This document shows, in pieces, positions 1 through 6,550 of a stretch of DNA of 64,000 nt. The DNA comes from an uncultured Prevotellaceae bacterium. Its GTDB lineage: Bacteria; Bacteroidota; Bacteroidia; Bacteroidales; Bacteroidaceae. The notes beneath the pieces were generated by a model that had not been told where the DNA came from, did not search any database, and saw only the letters and a program-made list of their open reading frames with translations. Location: contig ONMA01000019.1 in NCBI GenBank assembly GCA_900318815.1, positions 1-64,000 on the forward strand. The letters are read 5' to 3'. The first letter of the stretch is position 1. Each line of letters starts with the position of its first letter. A program made the position numbers and the translations under genes.

Positions 1-1053
1 GCCGCTCTGGAAAATCATGGGCAGGGGCATGGCCGTGTCGGCCTTGTAGTCGACGAACACCTTCCGGTCGTAATAGCGGCCCGTGTACTCCATCACGTTC
101 TCATTGCATTTCGACAGCAGGCGCATCAGATATGACGGAGTGCCGGAGGAGAACCAGTAGTCGTCGAGCATCATCTTCGCAAAGACGTTGAGCAGGCTGA
201 AGGGATTGTAGATGTCGGTCAGCTTGTCGCAGAAGTGATAGCCGTCGTAGCGCAGCTTCAGCTCCGCCTTCATCTGCTCCACGTTGCGTCCTCTTGTCTC
301 AGCCAGCTCGGCTATGGGGTCGGCGAAGACGGTGTACAGCTCCTGTTCGGTGATGCCGCAGATGGCCTCGAAGCGGGCGTCAATGGAGATGTCGTCGGGC
401 TGGTTGAACCCGCTGAACATCGAGACCTGCGAGAACTTGGTGATGCCCGTGAGCAGCACGAAGCGCAGGTGGGCGTCGGCGGCCTTGAAGGTGGCGAAGA
501 AATTCTTCAGCGTCTCGCGGTTGGCCGCCATCTGCGCCTCGTCGCCGGGGTTGCCCGTCTCCATGAGGTCGAGCAGCGGCTTGTCGTACTCGTCTACGAG
601 GACGACGCACTGCCGCCCCGTCTTCCGATGTACTTCCTCCACAAGGTGGGCAAAGCGGCGAGGGGCATCAAGCGCCGGCCCTGTGCCATCGGGGTTCATC
701 AACGGCTTGATGCTATAGTCTTGCTCACCCTTGCCAATGACATCAAGCAGATAGTCGCGCAACCCATTGGGAGCCTTCTTGTCGCCCAGGTTGAAGTCGA
801 AGAGGAACACGGCGTGCTTTGCCCACTCCTGCTCCAGCTCCATCATCCTCAGTCCCTCGAACAGGTCGCGGCGACCCTCGAAGTAATATTTCAGCGTGCT
901 CACCAGGAGGCTCTTGCCGAAGCGGCGCGGACGGCCGAGGAAATAGATGTGGCCGCGGGTAAGTTTAAATACGAGGTCGGTCTTGTCCACATAGACATAG
1001 CCGCCCTTACGGAGGGAGGCGAAATCTTGTACGCCAATAGGATAGTTCAGCAT
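1..1053 (-). CDS. AAA-ATPase-like / PD-(D/E)XK nuclease family protein (3' end beyond window)
   Basis: About 350 N-terminal residues are visible; the frame runs open off the left edge. The protein starts MLNYPIGVQDFASLRKGG and carries a P-loop-like GRPRRFGKSLL (about residues 40-50), a Walker B-like VVLVDEYDKPLLD (about 150-165) and TGITKFSQVSMFSGFNQ. This is the usual layout of the AAA-ATPase-like family (PF09820), which normally continues into a C-terminal PD-(D/E)XK nuclease domain (PF08011); that part is not in the window. These genes occur in many copies in Bacteroides and Prevotella, and their function is unknown. I chose the ATG at 1053 because the family begins at this motif and a TAATTTTG promoter box lies 26 bases upstream. 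Confidence 0.85.
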   Translation of the reverse strand, partial: MLNYPIGVQDFASLRKGGYVYVDKTDLVFKLTRGHIYFLGRPRRFGKSLLVSTLKYYFEGRRDLFEGLRMMELEQEWAKHAVFLFDFNLGDKKAPNGLRDYLLDVIGKGEQDYSIKPLMNPDGTGPALDAPRRFAHLVEEVHRKTGRQCVVLVDEYDKPLLDLMETGNPGDEAQMAANRETLKNFFATFKAADAHLRFVLLTGITKFSQVSMFSGFNQPDDISIDARFEAICGITEQELYTVFADPIAELAETRGRNVEQMKAELKLRYDGYHFCDKLTDIYNPFSLLNVFAKMMLDDYWFSSGTPSYLMRLLSKCNENVMEYTGRYYDRKVFVDYKADTAMPLPMIFQSG

Positions 1054-1078
1054 GATGACGAATTTTGTTTTCTCGGCA

Positions 1079-1110
1079 CAAAATTACTAAAAAGCCGGGA
1101 GACAGCCAAG
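1079..1110 (-). promoter_or_regulatory. Bacteroidetes-type promoter of the AAA-ATPase gene
   Basis: On the minus strand the -7 box TAATTTTG (1079-1086) matches TAnnTTTG exactly, and a CTTGG element about 22 bases upstream can serve as the -33 box. The start codon follows 26 bases downstream of the box. Confidence 0.6.
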
Positions 1111-1234
1111 GGAAATCACGAAAACCTTTGGCCGTCGTGCCATCTACACGCCAAAAAGTGACGGAAGGCGGGCGGAAGTGGCTGCATTCCTCCACTTTCG
1201 CCCGCCCGTTTCCACTACCACTTATTATATTATT

Positions 1235-1469
1235 CAACTTTCCCACCCTTTTAAAACCACGAATTTCTTGCTACCGAAGGGACGCAAGAAATTCGTGGTT
1301 TTAGGAAAGGTTAAAGAATAACTTGGGACGTTTTATGAACACAGAGACACAGAGGCACAGAGGTTTATAGCTTCACAGAGAATAAAAAATACTCTGTGTC
1401 TCTGTGTCTCTGTGTTCCATTTTGTACCAAGTTATTTTTTGATTATCACTTAAAAGGTTGGGATAGTTG
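1235..1469. repeat. Nested inverted-repeat element (MITE-like) between two minus-strand genes
   Basis: Outer arms: about 20 bp at 1235-1254 and 1450-1469, complementary except for two positions. Inside lie two independent hairpins: a perfect 19-bp stem at 1253-1271/1284-1302 (ACCACGAATTTC type), and a longer one at 1317-1436 whose arms combine AATAACTTGG with three short direct repeats of the ACACAGAG type (1337-1362 against 1392-1417). No coding frame is plausible. It fills most of the gap between the phosphatase stop codon and the next promoter and could act as a 3' UTR or terminator. It is not a recognised insertion sequence. Confidence 0.75.
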
Positions 1470-1471
1470 AG

Positions 1472-3397
1472 TCACTCAAAAAATTTGAGGCAGAGCATCG
1501 ACAGGTCATCGTTGGGCTCGGCTCCATCGCGGTGGGCCTCCACCTCCGTCTTTAGGGATTCCACCACCTCACGGGCCGAGTTCCACCCCTTGCTGCCAAG
1601 GATGTCAAGCAGCCGTGTGTCGCCAAACTGTTCCTGTTGCCGGTTCTCGGCCTCATTGAGTCCGTCGGAATAGATAAAGAGCATATCCCCCCTTACACTT
1701 TCTATTTCTTCGCCCGTAAACGCCATTCCGGGCAATATGCCCAAGGGGAAATTTGGTTCCATCTGCAGGAACCTGCACTTACGCCCGCTTTCCACGATGA
1801 CTGGAGGATTATGCCCGCAGTTACAGAAGTCGAGATGGCCTGTAGCCAGATCAAGACAGCCGATGAACATCGTCACGAACATGCCCTGCTCGTTGTTCTC
1901 GCTCAGTTCGTTGTTGATGCGTGTGGCCACCTCTGCCGGCGACACCTTCTGCTTGGCAATGGCACGGAACAGCCTGACGGCCTGCGTCATGAAGAGTGCC
2001 GCCGGCACGCCCTTGCCGCTCACGTCGCCTAAGCAGAAGTAAAGATACTGGCCATTGAGCAGGTAGTCGTACAAGTCGCCGCCTACCTCCTTGGCGGGCA
2101 TCATCGAGGCATACATGTCCAGCCCCTCGATATGCGGGAACTCGCCGGGCACCATCTTCGTCTGGATGTCGTGGGCAATGCGCAGTTCGCTCTCCATGCG
2201 TTCCTTCTGTGCCGAGAGTGCAGCCATGCGCCGTTCAGAGCGTCGGTGCAGCACGATGTAGACCGCCAGTCCCATCACCAACAGCGACACAATGGTCATG
2301 TAGAGTATCAGCTGTTGCTGCCTGGCAGCCATCTGCTCGCGCTCTTTCTCGGCCTTCAGTTCGTTCAGCTCGAAACGCTTGTTCAGTTCGTTCAGCTGCT
2401 CCTGGCTCTCCCTCTGCCTCACCGTGTCGTTCAGCGCGTTGAACGTGCGATAGTCGGCCAGTGCCTCCTTGTAGCGCCCCTGCAGCTCGTAGGCTATGCT
2501 TCGGTTGGCGAGGGCCGTCAGGTAATTGCTCGATGTCGTCTGCGGGGTCAGCGCCATCTTCCTGTTGCACGAGGCCAATGCCTCCCTGTAGTCGCCCTTG
2601 CACCGGGCCAGTTCGAAACGGAGTCCCTCCTGCCTGCTCAGGTTGATGAGCGTCCTGCCGCTGAAGGCTAAATAATAGTCGGCTGAGTCGACGGCAGCCT
2701 CTGCTTTCCTATATTGTTTGCTGTGCATCAGCAGCGTAGCCTGCCAGTAGAGGTATTCATAATGCCAATGAGCGATATAGTCTGCGTCTTCCTCCTCTTT
2801 CACCAAAGGGTAGCGGGCCAGTTCTTCTTTCCATGCGTCCAGCACCAAGTTCATCTCGGTGTATTTCCCCAGTGCCTTCAGAGCCAGGCAGTACTTGCCG
2901 TACAAGGTACACTTGCTGCCGAATCCGTCATCCTCTCGATGAATACTCAGGGCGTTATGGAAGGCATGAGCCATCTCAGTGTGGTTGTCCTGGGCTGCGT
3001 AAGCCTCTCCCAAGACGGTATAGGCCTTCAGCAGTCCGTAGTGGTCGTTGCGGGCCAAAGCCTCTTCCTGCATCTGTCGGGCCTCCCTGATGGCCATGTT
3101 GGGTTGGTTGTCCCAGACATACGTCATAGCCATCACACTCCAGATGTTATAGTAGTAGCGCCACTGCACGTGTTCCTGGCAGAACGCCATCGCCTGCGGC
3201 GAAAGCAAATACACGGAATCGTTCTCGTCGTTGTTGTAACAGTTCTCCACTTGCTTGTAGAGCGTCTTGGCCGAGTCGTTCCAGTAGGTGGAGTCGGCGG
3301 CATTGACCCCCATCGTTCCCCTGCCGTGCCCGCATGAGGCGGCAAGCACGGTGAGCAGCAGTGTCGTGAGAAGAAGTATGGCTGTTTTAGCTTTCAT
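1472..3397 (-). CDS. Membrane-anchored TPR-containing PP2C/SpoIIE-family serine phosphatase
   Basis: 641 aa. The N-terminus is a lipoprotein-type signal (LAASC, Cys22), followed by a helical TPR-like region to about residue 320, a charged coiled coil (330-362), one transmembrane helix (363-385), a second coiled coil and a SpoIIE/RsbU-type phosphatase domain (about 404-641). Catalytic motifs are intact: EVGGDLYD, GDVSGKGVPAALF, CGHNPP, YSDGLNEAEN and NDDLSML supply the metal-binding aspartates. The layout implies that a periplasmic TPR sensor controls a cytoplasmic phosphatase, probably acting on an anti-sigma-factor antagonist or similar partner; no such partner gene is adjacent. The lipobox would tether the N-terminus outside while the helix crosses inward. 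It appears to be monocistronic. Confidence 0.88.
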   Translation of the reverse strand: MKAKTAILLLTTLLLTVLAASCGHGRGTMGVNAADSTYWNDSAKTLYKQVENCYNNDENDSVYLLSPQAMAFCQEHVQWRYYYNIWSVMAMTYVWDNQPNMAIREARQMQEEALARNDHYGLLKAYTVLGEAYAAQDNHTEMAHAFHNALSIHREDDGFGSKCTLYGKYCLALKALGKYTEMNLVLDAWKEELARYPLVKEEEDADYIAHWHYEYLYWQATLLMHSKQYRKAEAAVDSADYYLAFSGRTLINLSRQEGLRFELARCKGDYREALASCNRKMALTPQTTSSNYLTALANRSIAYELQGRYKEALADYRTFNALNDTVRQRESQEQLNELNKRFELNELKAEKEREQMAARQQQLILYMTIVSLLVMGLAVYIVLHRRSERRMAALSAQKERMESELRIAHDIQTKMVPGEFPHIEGLDMYASMMPAKEVGGDLYDYLLNGQYLYFCLGDVSGKGVPAALFMTQAVRLFRAIAKQKVSPAEVATRINNELSENNEQGMFVTMFIGCLDLATGHLDFCNCGHNPPVIVESGRKCRFLQMEPNFPLGILPGMAFTGEEIESVRGDMLFIYSDGLNEAENRQQEQFGDTRLLDILGSKGWNSAREVVESLKTEVEAHRDGAEPNDDLSMLCLKFFE

Positions 3398-3426
3398 CGG
3401 TGATTAGTTTGATTGGTATCTGCTTG

Positions 3427-3458
3427 CAAAAATAGCAAACATTTTTCTTCTCAGCAAG
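3427..3458 (-). promoter_or_regulatory. Promoter of the PP2C-type phosphatase
   Basis: The minus-strand -7 box TATTTTTG (3427-3434) fits TAnnTTTG. TTG in the context CTTGCTG lies 20-23 bases upstream as the -33 box. The start codon is about 30 bases downstream. Confidence 0.55.
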
Positions 3459-3529
3459 ATAATTGTCTTTTTTCCCAACAAATCGTGTGTTTTTTCGTTC
3501 ATTATGCTCATTATTTATGGAAAAACACC

Positions 3530-3537
3530 TATCTTTG
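3530..3537 (+). promoter_or_regulatory. -7 promoter box of the iminopeptidase-like gene
   Basis: TATCTTTG followed by TAC, 38 bases before the start codon. The -33 element is not clear. Confidence 0.55.
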
Positions 3538-3574
3538 TACGATTTTTAATAGTTTCTAAAAAAACAATACGACA

Positions 3575-4456
3575 ATGAAGTATAAAGTTACTGAGGGCTA
3601 CATGCCATTTATGGGCTACCAGACCTATTATCGGACAGTGGGCGAAGCAACGGAGAAAGCACCTCTGCTGCTGCTCCACGGTGGTCCGGGAAGCACGCAC
3701 AACTATTTCGAGGTGCTCGACTGTATCGCCGACACGGGCCGACAGGTCATCTCCTACGACCAGATAGGCTGCGGCAATTCCTATCTCGACGGCCACCCCG
3801 AGCTCTGGACGCAGCAAACCTGGATTGACGAACTCATCGCCATCCGCGAGCATCTACATCTTGACACCGTACACATACTCGGTCAGTCGTGGGGTGCCAT
3901 GCAGGCCATTGCCTACGTGATAGACCATCAGCCGCAGGGCATCAAGTCGCTCATCCTTTCTTCCGGCCACGCCTCCAGCAGCCTGTGGGCAAGCGAACAG
4001 CACCGGCTCATCAAATATCTGCCAGAGGAAGACCAGGAAACCATCGTCCAGGCCGAAGCCACTGGCAAGTGGGACGATCCCGCCTACCTGCGGGCCAACG
4101 ACCATTACTTTGAGCAGTATGTCATCAGCGTCGACGAACACTCGCCCGAGTGTCTCCGTCGCCCCAAGCGTTCCGGCAAGGAAGCCTATCTCTATGGATG
4201 GGGTCCCAACGAGTATCAGCCGCTCGGCAGCCTGAAGGATTTCGAGTACACCGACCGTCTCCATCAGATTTCCCAGCCTACCCTCATCTGTAGTGGTACG
4301 CGCGACATCTGCACCCCCGTTGTTGCCGCCTCGCTCTACGAAAACATCCCCCAGAGCCAGTGGCACTTGTTCCGGCACTCACGCCACACCTGCTTCATCG
4401 ATGCCCACGAGGAGTATTGCCAAGTACTCACCCGCTGGTTGCAGGAGAATGACTGA
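3575..4456 (+). CDS. Proline iminopeptidase-like alpha/beta hydrolase (peptidase family S33)
   Basis: 293 aa, no signal peptide, so probably cytoplasmic. Residues 35-39 are HGGPG, the oxyanion-hole motif typical of proline iminopeptidases. GQSWG carries the nucleophile Ser (about 105), SGTRDICTP the catalytic Asp, and SRHTCF the catalytic His near the C-terminus. Length and order fit the S33 aminopeptidases that remove N-terminal proline or other residues from short peptides, which suits an amino-acid- and peptide-fermenting Prevotella. Family membership is solid; the exact substrate is an inference. It stands alone, reading divergently from the phosphatase gene. Confidence 0.88.
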   Translation: MKYKVTEGYMPFMGYQTYYRTVGEATEKAPLLLLHGGPGSTHNYFEVLDCIADTGRQVISYDQIGCGNSYLDGHPELWTQQTWIDELIAIREHLHLDTVHILGQSWGAMQAIAYVIDHQPQGIKSLILSSGHASSSLWASEQHRLIKYLPEEDQETIVQAEATGKWDDPAYLRANDHYFEQYVISVDEHSPECLRRPKRSGKEAYLYGWGPNEYQPLGSLKDFEYTDRLHQISQPTLICSGTRDICTPVVAASLYENIPQSQWHLFRHSRHTCFIDAHEEYCQVLTRWLQEND

Positions 4457-4553
4457 AAAACGTCTTAGCGTTTAATATCGAATGCTGCCGTAATAGATAG
4501 TTCTTCCTCGTTGAAATCGTTATTGGTTGCGGTTGAAAGAAGCATGTTTCCGC

Positions 4554-4619
4554 TTTACTGACGTAGGTCGGCAAATCAGCCGACCTACGTCAGTAAATTT
4601 ACCGACCTACGTCGGTAAA
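4554..4619. repeat. Three-copy palindromic repeat (GACGTAGGTCGG type)
   Basis: A perfect 19-bp inverted pair (4554-4572 and 4579-4597, 6-base loop) is followed at once by a third, slightly changed copy (4598-4619) that is itself an imperfect palindrome. It lies 100 bases after the hydrolase stop codon and may act as its terminator, although no T-run follows. The gap 4457-5015 otherwise holds only the 32-bp repeats and promoter listed separately. Confidence 0.75.
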
Positions 4620-4718
4620 GGAAAAGAAACATCAATGCATGCTACTACTGCTATATGATGAGGGCTTACGATTGGGAGTCCTATACCACTCTTCCAGATA
4701 ACGATATACGACAAAAAT

Positions 4719-4846
4719 CACATTTTCGGCACTTTTTTCTCTTCATTTTTCACATTTTCGGCACTTTTTTCTCTTCATTTTTCACATTTTCGGCACTTTT
4801 TTCTCTTCTTTTCTCACATTTTCGGAACTTTTTCGTAGCACGAACA
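4719..4846. repeat. 32-bp tandem repeat, four copies
   Basis: The unit begins CACATTTTCGGCACTTTTTT. Copies start at 4719, 4751, 4783 and 4815 (exact 32-bp period); the fourth is degenerate, and a further trace (CATTTTTTCGGCAC) follows near 4845. The repeats end about 40 bases upstream of a promoter box, so they may bind a regulator or bend DNA upstream of the following two genes. Confidence 0.85.
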
Positions 4847-4860
4847 TTTTTTCGGCACAA

Positions 4861-4893
4861 TTGCACTTATTTCAAAAAAAAGTGTTACCTTTG
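4861..4893 (+). promoter_or_regulatory. Promoter of the 5016-6433 gene pair
   Basis: The -7 box TACCTTTG (4886-4893) is followed by CACC, the commonest Bacteroidetes context, and a TTG at 4861-4863 lies 22 bases upstream as the -33 box. The predicted leader is about 115 bases. Confidence 0.65.
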
Positions 4894-5015
4894 CACCGAA
4901 TTTATAAGAATATCGTCGATGACTGCCTTTCGACCGTTCCATTCTACGAGATTCAATCCATGTTTTATGAGTAATTTAGTAATGACAAGAAAGTAACTGT
5001 AAAACAAGTAGAAAA

Positions 5016-5792
5016 ATGAAAAAGAATCTGATTGTTTTAGCCTTGGGCATGGCCGTAGTGATGCCAGCCAAGGCACAGTGGACTAATTGGGACACCCAGA
5101 CTGCTATCAATGGTGTCCTGGGTATTGCGAATAAAAGTATCGAATCGGCCGAGCGCAAGAAGCAGATGGAGATTCGTGCTCAAGAGAAAGTGCAGTATGA
5201 GCAGAGTTTCAAGGATGCCATGGAAGAGGCCAAGGCCTTCGAGGAGAGTGAGAAGTGGGAGGATGCCCTCAGCAAGTATGAGGAGGCTGCCAAGCTGAAC
5301 TGCAACTACGGCTATTCCGACCAGCGCTCCATCAGCCGCAAGATTACTGACCTTTACGTGAAGGCAGGCCGCACAGAGGACGGCCCGAGCGTCCTGAACA
5401 ACTCCAAGACCATTCTGGCAGACTATTCCCAATATAGATATGTACGCGAGAATCCTGTCTATGTGAACAAGAAGAATGCGTCGAACATCAAGATTGTCCG
5501 CGTGGCCTGTTCCGACAAGGAGACGCGCATAGAAATGGAAATAGAGACTACCAGCACTAATTACGGGGTCAATTTTAAAGGCACCACCTATATTAAGGGC
5601 AACAAGGGTGGCAAGCTGACCATGTCCTCGGTGGAGAACATCGTACTGCATCCCGCCTATACCCGTATACCCTGGCCTTACCAGAAGTTGCGTTTCGCCC
5701 TGATTTTCCCGCCTCTGCCTGAGGAAGCCAAGGAGTTCGACCTCATCGAGCCATCGAGTACCTGGCAGTTCAAGGACATCAAGTGTAAGTGA
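5016..5792 (+). CDS. Secreted protein of unknown function with a TPR-like helical segment
   Basis: 258 aa. A clear signal peptide (MKKNLIVLALGMAVVMPAKA, cleavage expected after AKA) sends it to the periplasm or beyond. Residues 50-110 are strongly helical and charged, with EESEKWEDALSKYEEAAKLN resembling one TPR hairpin. The C-terminal half looks beta-rich and contains several aromatic-proline segments (IPWPYQKLRF, IFPPLPEE). I do not recognise a named family. The lipoprotein gene that follows starts 41 bases after the stop, so the two probably share the promoter at 4861-4893. Confidence 0.8.
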   Translation: MKKNLIVLALGMAVVMPAKAQWTNWDTQTAINGVLGIANKSIESAERKKQMEIRAQEKVQYEQSFKDAMEEAKAFEESEKWEDALSKYEEAAKLNCNYGYSDQRSISRKITDLYVKAGRTEDGPSVLNNSKTILADYSQYRYVRENPVYVNKKNASNIKIVRVACSDKETRIEMEIETTSTNYGVNFKGTTYIKGNKGGKLTMSSVENIVLHPAYTRIPWPYQKLRFALIFPPLPEEAKEFDLIEPSSTWQFKDIKCK

Positions 5793-5833
5793 GTTTTTTT
5801 ATTAATATTCATTCATTTAAAACAATTACAATT

Positions 5834-6433
5834 ATGAAAAAGTATTTTTGGCTAATGGCCGCAGTTCTCATTTCAAGTATGTCGCTCACCGCATGTGGTG
5901 GTGACGATGACGACGATTCAACAACCCCCAGCAAGCCGCAAGGCAGCAGTACGTATAACATCACTGCTTCAGCTACTTTCGACAAGGAATTGGCTAAATT
6001 CGGCTACTTGGAAGTGAGTTATGATTACAAAGGCAAGACGGAGACGTTCCAGCTGAAGCAGGGTGACGCTTCGGACAAACTCCCTACGGCTAATAACTTT
6101 GCAACAAAAATGGCTCAGACATTCAGCCAGGCTGGTGTTGACTATTCCGGTGACAACTTTATTGTGCGTAATGTCGAACTGAAGAACGTGGATAATAACG
6201 TGGATGTGGTGTTTAAGTCCAAGTTTGTGATGTACGAGGATCGTCCTACACCAGATACGAAGCTCAACATAGCAACGCCCGCAGTGATCGGTTTTGCTGA
6301 GTCGACCGATGGATTTATCGAATTCAATACAGAAATTCTGTTCTCTATAGGAATCAATCCTGACAAGTTCGAAAATTGGCTCCAATCCCTGGCAAAGCGT
6401 GAGTACACGACCACCTTCACACGTGGTAATTAA
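5834..6433 (+). CDS. Small putative lipoprotein
   Basis: 199 aa. The start at 5834 was preferred to in-frame codons further upstream because it gives a proper lipoprotein signal: MKKYFWLMAAVLISSMSL, then TACGG with Cys as the lipidation site. The acidic run GGDDDDD directly after the Cys is the typical Bacteroidetes surface-lipoprotein export signal, so display on the cell surface is likely. The rest is a soluble domain of mixed beta content without motifs I recognise. It lies 41 bases after the preceding secreted-protein gene and ends at a strong terminator. Confidence 0.8.
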   Translation: MKKYFWLMAAVLISSMSLTACGGDDDDDSTTPSKPQGSSTYNITASATFDKELAKFGYLEVSYDYKGKTETFQLKQGDASDKLPTANNFATKMAQTFSQAGVDYSGDNFIVRNVELKNVDNNVDVVFKSKFVMYEDRPTPDTKLNIATPAVIGFAESTDGFIEFNTEILFSIGINPDKFENWLQSLAKREYTTTFTRGN

Positions 6434-6488
6434 TCAAGTAGGAAAGCGTAGGAAACGCTACCATTGACATGTAAGAGCGCAGAACGTG

Positions 6489-6534
6489 AAGTGAACCTTT
6501 AAAGCTGTCTTCAGCTTTAAAGGTTCACTTTTTT
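6489..6534 (+). terminator. Strong intrinsic terminator between convergent genes
   Basis: A perfect 17-bp stem (6491-6507 and 6512-6528) with loop TCTT, followed by six T residues. It ends the 5016-6433 transcript and separates it from the converging minus-strand gene. Confidence 0.9.
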
Positions 6535-6550
6535 ATATATCATAGCCGCG

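Noticed and set aside
235..1161. Long plus-strand open frame over the AAA-ATPase gene
   Set aside because: It is antisense to a protein with clear family motifs and has a His/Leu-rich composition typical of a shadow frame.
4655..4996. Phe-rich plus-strand frame across the 32-bp repeats
   Set aside because: It is produced by the AT-rich tandem repeats and overlaps the promoter of the next gene.
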